Source: an uncultured Oscillospiraceae bacterium (GTDB lineage: Bacteria; Bacillota; Clostridia; Oscillospirales; Oscillospiraceae). From it: a stretch of DNA of 64,000 nt. A model generated the notes under the pieces. That model was not told where the DNA came from. It made no database searches and saw nothing but the letters and a program-made list of their open reading frames with translations. Made by a program: the position numbers and the translations under genes. Below are positions 43,760 to 52,177 of this stretch, in pieces (within the stretch, counting starts at the first letter, position 1; each line of letters begins with the position of its first letter). The stretch is taken from NCBI GenBank assembly GCA_934589225.1, contig CAKTNS010000003.1, forward strand, positions 61,829 through 125,828, given 5' to 3'.

Positions 43760-44978
43760 TATGAGAAAACTGGAACTACTGTCCCCTGCCGGGGATCCGG
43801 AACAACTGAATATGTCCGTGCTCTACGGTGCGGACGCGGTCTATCTGGCCGGCACCAGCTTTGGCATGCGGTCCTTCGCGGGGAATTTTTCCCCGGAGGC
43901 CCTGCCGGAGGCGGTGCGTTTCGCCCACAGCCACGGGGTCAAGGTCCATGTCACCGTGAACACCATGCCACGGAACGACGAGATCGCCCAGCTCCCGGCC
44001 TACCTAGAGCAGCTGGACAGCGCCGGGGTGGACGCCCTCATCATTGCGGACCTGGGGGCCTTTACCCTGGCGGGGAAATACGCTCCCCGCTGCCAGCGGC
44101 ATATTTCTACCCAGCAGTCCATTGCCAACTACGAGTGCGCCCAGGCCTGGTTTGATCTGGGGGCCAGCCGGGTGGTGCTGGCCCGGGAATTGAGCCTGGA
44201 CGAGATCAGCGGCATCCGGCAGAAGGTGGACCCCAAGCTGGAAATCGAAACCTTCGGCCACGGGGCCATGTGCGTCAGCTACTCCGGCCGGTGTCTGCTC
44301 AGCAACTACATGACGGGCCGGGACTCCAACCGGGGGGCCTGCGCCCAGCCCTGCCGGTATCAGTACGCCCTGATGGAGGAAAAGCGGCCAGGGGAATATT
44401 TCCCGGTTTACGAGGATGAAAAGGGTACTTACATCTTAAACTCCAAGGATATGTGCATGATCGACCACCTGCAGGACCTGATGGACGCAGGGGTGGACTG
44501 CATCAAGCTGGAGGGCCGGGCCAAGTCCGGCTACTATGCCGCCATCGTCACTGGGGCCTACCGGCATTGCATTGATGCCGCCGCCCAGGGGCTGCCTCTG
44601 GATCCCGTATGGCGGGACGAGGTGGATCACATTTCCCACCGGGTCTATTCCACCGGCTTTTACTACGGCCAGCCGGGGCAGTACACCGAGACCTCCCGCT
44701 ACATTCGCCAGTGGCAGATTGTGGCCATGGTGGAGTCCTGTGACGAACAGGGTCTGGCCCGGTGCTCCCTGCGAAATAAGTTTTCCAGAGGAGACGCTCT
44801 TGAGTGTGTGGGCCCTAATTGCAAGCCCTTTCCCCTGGAGGCCGGGGCCATGTGGGACAGCCTTGGGGAGGCGCTGGAAGAGCCTAGGACTCCCCAGATG
44901 GAATTTACCATGCAGCTGCCCAAACCCGTGCCCCCCTACTCCATGCTCCGCAGAGCCGTGGAGCTTTCCGCCAAGTGA
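43752..44978 (+). CDS. U32 family protein (tRNA/rRNA hydroxylation, TrhP/RlhA type)
   Basis: 408 residues. ELLSPAGDPEQLNMSVLYGADAVYL is the U32 start; the signature ETFGHGAMCVSYSGRC with four spaced Cys (MCVSYSGRC...GACAQPCR) is intact. Family members install hydroxyuridine on tRNA (TrhP) or hydroxycytidine on rRNA (RlhA), contain iron-sulfur clusters and need prephenate. The C-terminal barrel-like part is complete. GTG at 43752 is preferred (GGGAGG six bases upstream). Confidence 0.92.
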   Translation: MDNMRKLELLSPAGDPEQLNMSVLYGADAVYLAGTSFGMRSFAGNFSPEALPEAVRFAHSHGVKVHVTVNTMPRNDEIAQLPAYLEQLDSAGVDALIIADLGAFTLAGKYAPRCQRHISTQQSIANYECAQAWFDLGASRVVLARELSLDEISGIRQKVDPKLEIETFGHGAMCVSYSGRCLLSNYMTGRDSNRGACAQPCRYQYALMEEKRPGEYFPVYEDEKGTYILNSKDMCMIDHLQDLMDAGVDCIKLEGRAKSGYYAAIVTGAYRHCIDAAAQGLPLDPVWRDEVDHISHRVYSTGFYYGQPGQYTETSRYIRQWQIVAMVESCDEQGLARCSLRNKFSRGDALECVGPNCKPFPLEAGAMWDSLGEALEEPRTPQMEFTMQLPKPVPPYSMLRRAVELSAK

Positions 44979-44984
44979 TTTTCG

Positions 44985-45028
44985 CCCCTCCGGTTTACTC
45001 ATAATCCGGAGGGGTGTATTTTTCTTTT
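44985..45028 (+). terminator. Terminator of the mltG operon
   Basis: Perfect CCCCTCCGG/CCGGAGGGG stem followed by TGTATTTTTCTTTT. Confidence 0.85.
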
Positions 45029-45241
45029 ATAGCATTTGACTGTGTAAAAAACGGCATACGATTCGGTTTTTGGGAACGATTCAACGGTTATTTTATGGTT
45101 TTTCCTTATGGAACCGGTTTTTTTAGGAAAAATCGTCTCTTTTCTTTGTGCAATATGCTGTGCATTCCGGCAAAGGGAGCCGAGGATTCTCTTGGAATTT
45201 CCCAATTTTTAAGAAATATTTTAGGAAAGCGTTCTTCTTAC

Positions 45242-45269
45242 TTGATTTCCCAGTAATTCCATGTATAAT
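45242..45269 (+). promoter_or_regulatory. Promoter of the 76-residue protein gene
   Basis: TTGATT (45242-45247), 16-base spacer, TATAAT (45264-45269). Confidence 0.82.
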
Positions 45270-45305
45270 AATATACATAAGCGCCAATGAAAGGAGGCTT
45301 GTTCC

Positions 45306-45536
45306 ATGAAAAAGATCATCTGCAAGAAAGAGTATGATACCGATACGGCGACTTTGATCAAGAAGTTCACCAGCGGTGCTCTGGGTGATCCTGCCGGTTA
45401 TGAGGAATCCCTGTATCAGACCGAGGGCGGTTTGTACTTCCTGTATGTATGCGGCGGCGAGGCTTCTCCCTATCCCACGGAGGATATTATTCGTCTGGCT
45501 AAGACCAAGGTCACTGACTGGACCGAAAAGCACTGA
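45306..45536 (+). CDS. Conserved small soluble protein
   Basis: 76 residues, MKKIICKKEYDTDTATLIKK then GGLYFLYVCGGEASPYP. No membrane segment. AAAGGAGG eight bases upstream, its own promoter and terminator: a clean single-gene unit. I do not recognise a function; compact alpha/beta look. Confidence 0.72.
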   Translation: MKKIICKKEYDTDTATLIKKFTSGALGDPAGYEESLYQTEGGLYFLYVCGGEASPYPTEDIIRLAKTKVTDWTEKH

Positions 45537-45549
45537 TATTGCATACCCC

Positions 45550-45580
45550 AAAGGCCCTGTTCGCAGGGCCTTTCTTTCTT
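45550..45580 (+). terminator. Terminator after the small protein
   Basis: Ten-base stem AAAGGCCCTG/CAGGGCCTTT with TTCG tetraloop and T-rich tail. Confidence 0.9.
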
Positions 45581-45601
45581 ATCTCAGATTAGGAACTGCT
45601 T

Positions 45602-46498
45602 ATGAAAAAACACTTTTTATGCGCTCCCCTGCTGCTTTCCCTGCTGCTTCTGCTGACAGGCTGCGCCAAGGCCCCGGAACCGGTTGATGTCGCCGCCACC
45701 ACCCTGCCGGTTTATGAATTTACCCGAGAGCTGTGCCGGGGGACAGATTTAAGCGTCGGACGGCTGGTGACGGAATCCGTTTCCTGTCTCCATGACTATT
45801 CTCTGAACGTGAACCAGGTGCGGCTGGCGGAGCAGGCGGAGGTGCTTGTTCTCTCCGGGGCGGGGCTGGAGGACTTTATGGAGGACCTGCTCACCGGAAA
45901 GCCTTCTATTGATGCTTCCCAGGGAATCGCCCTTTTAGAAGGAGACGAGCAGGGCCACGAGGAGCAGGGGGAACCGGACGAACACGAGGGTCACCACCAC
46001 GAATCTGACCCCCACATCTGGCTTTCCCCGGAGAATGCCAAAATCATGGCCCAAAACATCTGTCAGGGACTTTCCCGGCAGTATCCCCGGTGGGAAACCG
46101 TTTTTAAGGACAACCTTCAAGGGCTTTTGGCCCGGCTGGACGATTTGGAGCAATACGGGCAGGAGACTTTACAAACTCTTTCCTGCCGGGAACTGCTCAC
46201 CTTTCACGATGGTTTTTCCTATTTTGCCCAGGCCTTTGACCTGCATATTCTTGCGGCCCTGGAGGAAGAATCCGGCAGCGAGGCCTCTGCAAAAGAGCTG
46301 ATCAGCCTCATCCGTCTGGCCCGGGAGCATTCCCTTCCCGCGGTTTTCGTGGAGAAAAACAGCAGTGCCTCCGCGGCGGATATTCTCTGCCGGGAGACCG
46401 GGGCCAAAAAAGCCACGCTGGACATGGCCATGGCCGGAGAGAGCTATTTTGACGCCATGTACCACAACATCGATACCATCAAGGAGGCCTTGGGATGA
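45602..46498 (+). CDS. ZnuA-type metal ABC transporter lipoprotein
   Basis: Captures Zn or Mn outside the membrane. 298 residues: leader ends in LLTGC lipobox; His ligands in CLHDYS, DPHIWLSP and TFHDGFSYF; a His/Glu-rich loop (GHEEQGEPDEHEGHHHE, about residues 118-136) typical of zinc binders. First gene of the importer operon, overlapping the ATPase by four bases. A Zur/DtxR-type operator was not identified. Confidence 0.93.
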   Translation: MKKHFLCAPLLLSLLLLLTGCAKAPEPVDVAATTLPVYEFTRELCRGTDLSVGRLVTESVSCLHDYSLNVNQVRLAEQAEVLVLSGAGLEDFMEDLLTGKPSIDASQGIALLEGDEQGHEEQGEPDEHEGHHHESDPHIWLSPENAKIMAQNICQGLSRQYPRWETVFKDNLQGLLARLDDLEQYGQETLQTLSCRELLTFHDGFSYFAQAFDLHILAALEEESGSEASAKELISLIRLAREHSLPAVFVEKNSSASAADILCRETGAKKATLDMAMAGESYFDAMYHNIDTIKEALG

Positions 46499-47244
46499 GT
46501 GAACTTCATATCAATGACTGCGGCCATTCCTGCTGTCTGCGGGTCGAAAATCTGTCCGTCACCATCGGCGGGAACCAGATTCTTCGGGACATGAATCTGC
46601 ATGTCCACTGCGGAGAAATGGTTGCCCTGATCGGACCCAACGGCGCCGGGAAAAGCACCTTTCTCAAGGCCATTCTGGGGCAGCGGCCCTACAGCGGTGT
46701 GATCGCTTTTTCAGAACCCGGCAAGCGGAGCCACAAGCCCCGCATCGGCTATGTGCCCCAGAGTCCCACCTTTGACCCCGGCGAGCCCTTGGACGTGGCA
46801 GACCTCTTTACCTGCTGCATGGGCAAGCGCCCTGCCTTCTGGGGCATCGGCAAAAGCATGGAGGCCTCCATCCGGGAATGCCTGGACCGGGTCCATGGAG
46901 TAGAACTGCTGCACAAGCGGGTGGGCACGCTCTCCGGCGGCGAGCTGCAGCGGGTGCTGCTGGCTCTGGCTCTAGAGCCCATGCCCAACATTCTGATTCT
47001 GGACGAGCCCCTGTCCGGCGTGGACGTGGAGGGTATGACCACCCTCATGGATATGCTGGACGAGATTCGAAAAACCTATGATCTGTCCATTCTCATGACC
47101 ACCCACGATTTTTCCATGCTGCCCAAGTATGCCGACCAGGTGGTTCTGATCGACGGAGGCATCCGGGCCCAGGGCACCCCGGAGGAGGTTTTGACCTCTC
47201 AGGAATTCCAGTCCATCTTCCACATGAAAGGAGGGGCCCTATGA
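46495..47244 (+). CDS. ZnuC-type metal ABC transporter ATPase
   Basis: 249 residues. Walker A GPNGAGKST, signature LSGGELQRV, Walker B ILILDEPLSGVDV, switch His in MTTHDFS. Translation overlaps the binding protein (ATGA) and the permease (ATGA). The N-terminus has several His and Cys (DCGHSCCL), possibly metal-sensing. Confidence 0.93.
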   Translation: MSELHINDCGHSCCLRVENLSVTIGGNQILRDMNLHVHCGEMVALIGPNGAGKSTFLKAILGQRPYSGVIAFSEPGKRSHKPRIGYVPQSPTFDPGEPLDVADLFTCCMGKRPAFWGIGKSMEASIRECLDRVHGVELLHKRVGTLSGGELQRVLLALALEPMPNILILDEPLSGVDVEGMTTLMDMLDEIRKTYDLSILMTTHDFSMLPKYADQVVLIDGGIRAQGTPEEVLTSQEFQSIFHMKGGAL

Positions 47245-48080
47245 GCCTATGGTATAGCATCTGCAACGCCATTCCCTTGGAAATGCTCCAGTGGGATTTT
47301 ATGAAGAATGCCCTGCTGGCCCTGCTGCTTATGGCTCCGCTCTTCGGCATTCTCTCCACCATGATCGTCACCGGCCACATGAGCTTCTTCTCCGATGCTC
47401 TGGGTCACTCCGCTTTTACTGGCATCGCCCTGGGCTCTATTTTCGGCATTGCGGCCCCTACCTGGGCGGCAGTCCTCTTCAGCGTGGTCTTTGCCCTGCT
47501 GTTTTCCTACATTCGCCGGGGCAGCAATCAGGCGGCGGACACCCTGATCGGTGTCTTTTCCAGCGGTGCGGTGGCCCTGGGCATTCTGGTGGCCACCTTG
47601 GGCGGGGGCAGCTTTACCAAATACAACAAGTATCTGATCGGGGATGTGCTGTCCATTACCCCCGGAGAAATCGGGCTTCTGGCCCTGGTGCTGCTGGGCG
47701 TTCTGGTATTCTGGTGCCTGTACGCCAACCGGCTGACGCTGACGGCGGTGTATCCCCAGCTGGCCTCCTCCCGGGGTATTCCGGTGGCAGCCTCCCAGAC
47801 CCTTTTTACCGTGGCCATCGCCGTGGTAGTCACCCTGTCCATTTCCAGCATGGGCCTTCTGATCCTCAATTCCCTGCTGGTGCTGCCCGGTGCCGCCTCT
47901 CGGAACGTGGCCCGGAATCAGAAGCAGTATCACCTGTATTCCGTGCTCTTTGCCCTGGTGGCAGGCCTGGCAGGCCTGGCCATTTCCTATGGCTTCGGCT
48001 GCTCGGCAGGCGCTGCCATCAGCCTGGTGCTCACCGCCATTTTCACCATCACCTCTTTTTTCCGAGGGAGGAACGCCTGA
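47241..48080 (+). CDS. ZnuB-type metal ABC transporter permease
   Basis: 279 residues, about eight membrane segments; SFFSDALGHSAFTGIALG and the late PGAASRNVA coupling-helix region fit the ABC-3 family. Starts by four-base overlap with the ATPase. Completes a three-part Zn/Mn importer. Confidence 0.93.
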   Translation: MSLWYSICNAIPLEMLQWDFMKNALLALLLMAPLFGILSTMIVTGHMSFFSDALGHSAFTGIALGSIFGIAAPTWAAVLFSVVFALLFSYIRRGSNQAADTLIGVFSSGAVALGILVATLGGGSFTKYNKYLIGDVLSITPGEIGLLALVLLGVLVFWCLYANRLTLTAVYPQLASSRGIPVAASQTLFTVAIAVVVTLSISSMGLLILNSLLVLPGAASRNVARNQKQYHLYSVLFALVAGLAGLAISYGFGCSAGAAISLVLTAIFTITSFFRGRNA

Positions 48081-48767
48081 ATGCAAACCATGCAGCTGCA
48101 TCCCGTTGCCTATATGCGCAGCGATTTTCCCAGCAAGTTCGGCATTCCCCGGCAGAGCGGACTTGTGGAGGCGCTCCGGTCCATGATCGTCTTTGAGCCG
48201 GAATACCGAAACGACGATGCCCTGAGGGGCATTGAGGAATACTCCCATCTGTGGCTCATCTGGCAGTTTTCCCAGGCGGTGCGGCAGGACTGGTCCCCCA
48301 CCGTCCGGCCCCCCCGGCTGGGCGGCAACGTCCGCATGGGGGTCTTTGCCACCCGCTCCCCTTTCCGGCCCAACCACTTGGGGCTTTCCTGCGTGCGGCT
48401 CCTTGAAAAGCGGAACACCAAGGAGTTTGGAACCGTGCTGGTGGTAGGCGGCGCCGATTTGATGGACGGCACCCCGATTTTTGACATCAAGCCCTACATC
48501 CCCTATGGCGACTGCATCCCCCAGGCCACCGGCGGCTTTACAGACCGGGTAGGCGATTTTCTTTTGAAGGTGGATTTTCCCCAGGAACTGCTGGAAAAGC
48601 TGCCCCCTGACAAGCAGGCGGCAGCCATCGGTGTCCTCTCCCACGATCCCAGGCCTTCCTATCAGAATCAGCCCGGAAGGGTCTACGGATTGAGCTTTGG
48701 AGGATTTGATATTCGGTTTACGGTGGAGGAAGAAACCCTCACCGTCCTGAATGTGGAGCCCCTTTAA
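48081..48767 (+). CDS. trmO: tRNA t6A37 N6-methyltransferase TrmO
   Basis: 228 residues. Uses SAM to methylate threonylcarbamoyl-A37 of tRNA-Thr. The TsaA barrel shows HPVAYMRSDFPSKFGIPRQSG, EYSHLWLIWQF, GVFATRSPFRPNHLGLS and DLMDGTPIFDIKPYIPY, with a C-terminal extra domain as in E. coli TrmO. Directly follows the permease with no gap, so possibly cotranscribed with it. Confidence 0.94.
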   Translation: MQTMQLHPVAYMRSDFPSKFGIPRQSGLVEALRSMIVFEPEYRNDDALRGIEEYSHLWLIWQFSQAVRQDWSPTVRPPRLGGNVRMGVFATRSPFRPNHLGLSCVRLLEKRNTKEFGTVLVVGGADLMDGTPIFDIKPYIPYGDCIPQATGGFTDRVGDFLLKVDFPQELLEKLPPDKQAAAIGVLSHDPRPSYQNQPGRVYGLSFGGFDIRFTVEEETLTVLNVEPL

Positions 48768-49348
48768 GCCCCGAAAACGCCCCCGGTCAGCAGCGACAGG
48801 GCCGTTCCCAGGGCCCCGCAGCCCAGAATGACCGCCCAGGGCGGCAGCTTCTTTCTTTTCAGCAAAGCGTAGGCAGCAACAAGGAGCACGAAATGCAGAG
48901 GCTCGAAGCCATGAATGTTCAGCTTCCGCAGCGTGGTTCCAAACAGTGCCGTGCTCAATTGGTCAAATGTGGTGGCGACGATCAAGGCAATCACCGCCGG
49001 GCGCAGGAATGAAAGCACCCGCTGGACCACTGCCCCGCCCCGCAGCCGACCGTAGACATAAGACAGGGCAACGCAGATCAGCACCGTTGGAAAAATATAG
49101 CTCAGCGTACACACGATCCCCCCCGGGACCCCGGCCAGGCGGCAGCCTACAAAGGTTGCGGCATTGATGGTCAGTGGCCCGGGGGTCGTTTCTGCTATGA
49201 CGAACAGGGTGTTAAAATCCTCCATGGTCATCATCTGCCACACATCCACCAGCTGGACCTGGATCATCTGGATGGCCGCATAGCCACCGCCGATGCTCAG
49301 GCAGCCGGTTTTGATAAAGAAGAGGACAGCGCTCCAAAGACTGGGCAT
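48764..49348 (-). CDS. Chromate transporter family half-protein (second)
   Basis: 194 residues of the CHR family with about five to six membrane segments; IKTGCLSIGGGYAAI and AETTPGPLTINAATFVG are CHR signature runs. Start ATG at 49348 overlaps the first half's stop (TGATG), with AAAGGAGG upstream. Convergent with trmO, overlapping by four bases. Substrate may be chromate or another oxyanion. Confidence 0.88.
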   Translation of the reverse strand: MPSLWSAVLFFIKTGCLSIGGGYAAIQMIQVQLVDVWQMMTMEDFNTLFVIAETTPGPLTINAATFVGCRLAGVPGGIVCTLSYIFPTVLICVALSYVYGRLRGGAVVQRVLSFLRPAVIALIVATTFDQLSTALFGTTLRKLNIHGFEPLHFVLLVAAYALLKRKKLPPWAVILGCGALGTALSLLTGGVFGA

Positions 49349-49911
49349 CACTCTGCCTCCTTTTGCGGCTTGTGAATCAACAGATCCACGGCCCCCGCCG
49401 CCAGGCAGAAGAGGAACAGCTTGGTAACGGAGATCCCCCAAAAAAGCCGCCCTGCCAGACACAGCAGCATCATCAAAATGGGGACGGCCTTTCTGGCCTC
49501 CAGGAACTCCCGGGCCATACCCCCGCAGATGTCCACCAGGTAGGCCGCCATGCCGATCTGCATAAAGCGCAGCACCATGGAAAGAAGCTCGATCTGCCGC
49601 AGCGCGTCATACAGCGCCGAAACCACCATCAACAGCACCATGGGCGGGATCACCGAAGCGGCCGCACAGACCATGGCCCCGGGCAGGCCGCAGATCCGGT
49701 AGCCCACCATCACCGCCGTATTGCAGGAGCTGGGGCCGGGAGCCGCCTGGGCAATGGCGGTAAGGTCCAGCATCTCCTGGGGGTCCAGCCAATGGAGCTC
49801 CTCCACAAACCGTCGACGGATCATGGCCGTGATCGTCAGGCCCCCGCCGAAGGACAGGCAGCTGATGGAAAGCTGGGACAAAAACAGCGTCCAAAGCTTT
49901 TGAAGAAGCAT
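49348..49911 (-). CDS. Chromate transporter family half-protein (first)
   Basis: 187 residues, CHR domain with SFGGGLTITAMI and IAQAAPGPSSCNTAVMVGYRICG. Of three possible starts the ATG at 49911 has the best GAGAGG spacing. Forms a heterodimer with the downstream half, a common arrangement in Clostridia. 120 bases from the riboswitch promoter, which runs the other way. Confidence 0.88.
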   Translation of the reverse strand: MLLQKLWTLFLSQLSISCLSFGGGLTITAMIRRRFVEELHWLDPQEMLDLTAIAQAAPGPSSCNTAVMVGYRICGLPGAMVCAAASVIPPMVLLMVVSALYDALRQIELLSMVLRFMQIGMAAYLVDICGGMAREFLEARKAVPILMMLLCLAGRLFWGISVTKLFLFCLAAGAVDLLIHKPQKEAE

Positions 49912-50028
49912 ATACATCACCTCTCCCCAAGTATACCGAAAAACGGCATTCAGGGCAAGGCGTGGCCGCCAAAAGAAGCATGAGTATAATTCATGGTTCG
50001 CCTTGAAAAAAACACAATGCGGCCCGCA

Positions 50029-50056
50029 TTGACTTTCCGCCCAAGGCGGATATAAT
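50029..50056 (+). promoter_or_regulatory. Promoter of the cobalamin riboswitch RNA
   Basis: -35 TTGACT (50029-50034), 16-base spacer, -10 TATAAT (50051-50056), 17 bases before the first conserved riboswitch bases. Confidence 0.85.
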
Positions 50057-50072
50057 GAATATATAACTTTTT

Positions 50073-50222
50073 GAGTGCCTTCTCAGGAAGGTTAAAAGGG
50101 AATCGGGTGAAAATCCCGAACGATCCGGTCACTGTAAACGCGGAGCAAGCCGTAGAAACCATTGTTCTACAGAACGAGAAGGTGCGGCAAGCCTTGAGGC
50201 GCAAGTCAGGAAACCTGCTCAA
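50073..50222 (+). promoter_or_regulatory. Cobalamin riboswitch
   Basis: Contains the conserved B12-box order: GTGCC then GGTTAAAAGGGAATCGGGTGAAAA split over 50093-50117, CCGGTCACTGTAAACGCGGAG near 50135-50155, and GCAAGTCAGGAAACCTGC at 50202-50219. An imperfect variant: CGATCCGGTCACTGTAA stands where many have CCCGCCACTGTAA. About 70 bases later comes a terminator. The next gene on this strand is over 1 kb away; see findings. Confidence 0.9.
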
Positions 50223-50288
50223 AAGGAATGATGTGTATCTTCCGAGAAAAGTACCGCATCTGAGACAGGACCAAACTGTACTGTTTTA

Positions 50289-50320
50289 GGCCACTTTTCC
50301 TTTGGAAAAGTGGCCTTTTT
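50289..50320 (+). terminator. Riboswitch terminator
   Basis: Perfect 12-base stem GGCCACTTTTCC/GGAAAAGTGGCC with three-base loop and five T. Forward-directed: the reverse direction has no T-run. It ends five bases before the lysR stop codon. Confidence 0.9.
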
Positions 50321-50324
50321 ACGT

Positions 50325-51266
50325 CTATCTCTTGATCAATGCCTGTTCCAGCGCCTCAATTTCCTCCCGCAGGAAGGAAATATACCTCTGGGCCACATCC
50401 GTCAATTGGTGCCCCTTTTGGCAGATATAGCCGATATGCAGATAGGATTGTTCCTCCGCCAGAGGAATGGCCACAATTTCCTGCATGCCGGTGTGCATGG
50501 CCCCGGCGCTGCTGTTCGGCAGATCCGGCCCGATGCTGAAGCAGTTGTTATTCCGGATCAGAGAGATTTTGGTACACCGGTCCGTTACATGGATGTTTTT
50601 GGACAGGCGGTTGTAAAACACCGGCTCCTCCGAAAAATAGGTGGCATCCGCCTCCTGGTCGTAAGTAACAAAGGGATACTCCCGCAGATCCGTAAAGGTG
50701 ACGCTGGCCCGGGCCGCCAGAGGGTGGGACTTGCGCAGGAACACAAAGGAGGCCAACTGGTTCAGCTCGTGAAACACCAGGCCGTTGGAGTTGAGGGAGC
50801 GCTGGATCAGGCGGAAGTTATGGGGCTCCGAGGCCAGAACGCCCAGCTCACTTTTGCCGCTGGCCACATCGGAAATCACATTGCTGGTAGGGCATTCCCG
50901 CATGGCGACTTCGTAGCAGTCCCAATCAATGCTTTCCAGCAGCCGGTTGAAGGCCCGGACAGAAAATGCCAGCCGTTGGGCAGATACGGAAAACCGCATG
51001 CCCAGGAGCTGACGCTGTAGATAGTATTCCTCCAGATTTTTGGAGCGGTCCAGAATGTCCTGGATCCGGGTCAGAAAATCCGTTCCCTCCTCCGTCAGCT
51101 CAATGCCCTTGTTGCTGCGGTCGAAAATTGAAATGTGCAGCTCCGTCTCCGCATCCTTGATTGCCAGAGACAGGGTGGACTGGGACACAAACAGCGCCTT
51201 GGCCGCCTCCGAGTAGGAGCGGTACCGGGCGACCTGGGTGATATAGTACATCTGCTGGAGGGTCAT
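50325..51266 (-). CDS. LysR family transcriptional regulator
   Basis: 313 residues. N-terminal winged helix MTLQQMYYITQVARYRSYSEAAKALFVSQSTLS split at residue 20, then a two-lobe effector domain with YPFVTYDQEADATY. ATG at 51266 has AGAAAGAAG upstream; the longer frame includes the promoter region. Divergent from the NifH-like operon, as is standard for a LysR and its target. Effector unknown. Its 3' end faces the riboswitch terminator. Confidence 0.92.
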   Translation of the reverse strand: MTLQQMYYITQVARYRSYSEAAKALFVSQSTLSLAIKDAETELHISIFDRSNKGIELTEEGTDFLTRIQDILDRSKNLEEYYLQRQLLGMRFSVSAQRLAFSVRAFNRLLESIDWDCYEVAMRECPTSNVISDVASGKSELGVLASEPHNFRLIQRSLNSNGLVFHELNQLASFVFLRKSHPLAARASVTFTDLREYPFVTYDQEADATYFSEEPVFYNRLSKNIHVTDRCTKISLIRNNNCFSIGPDLPNSSAGAMHTGMQEIVAIPLAEEQSYLHIGYICQKGHQLTDVAQRYISFLREEIEALEQALIKR

Positions 51267-51297
51267 GGCAATACTTCTTTCTATTGATTTTCCCCCC

Positions 51298-51326
51298 ATT
51301 ATACCCCTTATGTTCAATTCATTCAA
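51298..51326 (-). promoter_or_regulatory. lysR promoter and divergent control region
   Basis: Reverse strand -35 TTGAAT (51321-51326), 17-base spacer, -10 TATAAT (51298-51303). On the forward strand only weak boxes (TTGATT near 51284) exist for the nifH-like operon, as expected of an activator-dependent promoter. Direct repeats TTCAAT/TTCAA at 51313-51326 could be part of a LysR site. Confidence 0.6.
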
Positions 51327-51352
51327 CCATTTTCTTTTGGAGGCTTTCATTT

Positions 51353-52177
51353 ATGAATCTTGCGTTTTACGGAAAAGGCGGCATCGGCAAGTCCACCGTC
51401 GCTTCCAATATTTCCGCCGCCCTGGCCCTGTCCGGGAAGCGTGTGCTGCACATCGGCTGCGACCCCAAGGCAGATTCCACCAGACCGCTGACCCGGAAAA
51501 AGATCCCCACCGTGCTGAACCAGCTCAACACCCTGGCAGAGGATGTCCGCCGAGAGGACCTGGTGTTCCCCGGGAAATGCGGCGTTTCCTGCATTGAGGC
51601 AGGTGGGCCCCAGGCAGGTCTGGGATGCGCCGGTATGGGCATCACGGCCATGGAGGAGGCCCTGCGCCGTCTGGGGATTCTGGAAGAAGAATGGGACACG
51701 GTGGTCTATGACGTACTGGGCGATGTGGTCTGCGGCGGCTTCTCCGTGCCCATGCGCAAGGGCTTTGCGGACCGGGTCTTCGTCGTGACCTCCGCGGACT
51801 ATATGTCCCTTTACGCCGCAAACAACATTCTCAAAGCCGTCCGCCGGTTTTCCAAGGCAGAAAGCTCTCTGATGGGCGGCCTGATCCTGAATCACTGTCA
51901 GACCGAAGTGGATCGGGATATCCTCCACCGGTTTGCCGCACTGACCGGGACCCAGGTGGTTCTGTCCCTGCCCCAGTGCCGGGAGATCCCGGTGGCGGAC
52001 TGCCGCCGACAGCTGGTGGTGGAGACCTTCCCGGACTGTGAGGCCGCCGCCGCTCTGCGGGACTTTGCGGCAGCAATTCCATGCACCCCGCCGGAACCTC
52101 TGCCAACGCCGATGGAAGACGAGGCTCTGGAAGCCTTCGGCCAGTGGGCCAGCGAAGTGCGGGAGGCAGCCCTATGA
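51353..52177 (+). CDS. NifH-like ATP-dependent reductase
   Basis: Iron-sulfur ATPase that delivers electrons to a nitrogenase-like partner. 274 residues: P-loop GKGGIGKST, then HIGCDPKADSTR, both cluster cysteines in GLGCAGMG (near residue 98) and YDVLGDVVCGGFSVPM (near 131), and a nucleotide loop. NifH has the same run in almost every position. ATG at 51353 follows GGAGG. Overlaps the NifD-like gene by four bases. No nifD-nifK-nifEN-nifB genes nearby, so it is not a nitrogen fixation gene. Similar to BchL, CfbC and other nitrogenase-like reductases. Confidence 0.93.
   Translation: MNLAFYGKGGIGKSTVASNISAALALSGKRVLHIGCDPKADSTRPLTRKKIPTVLNQLNTLAEDVRREDLVFPGKCGVSCIEAGGPQAGLGCAGMGITAMEEALRRLGILEEEWDTVVYDVLGDVVCGGFSVPMRKGFADRVFVVTSADYMSLYAANNILKAVRRFSKAESSLMGGLILNHCQTEVDRDILHRFAALTGTQVVLSLPQCREIPVADCRRQLVVETFPDCEAAAALRDFAAAIPCTPPEPLPTPMEDEALEAFGQWASEVREAAL

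Noticed and set aside
50071..50289. 72-codon forward frame over the cobalamin riboswitch
   Set aside because: Covers the riboswitch and its linker; conserved bases are RNA structure, not codons.
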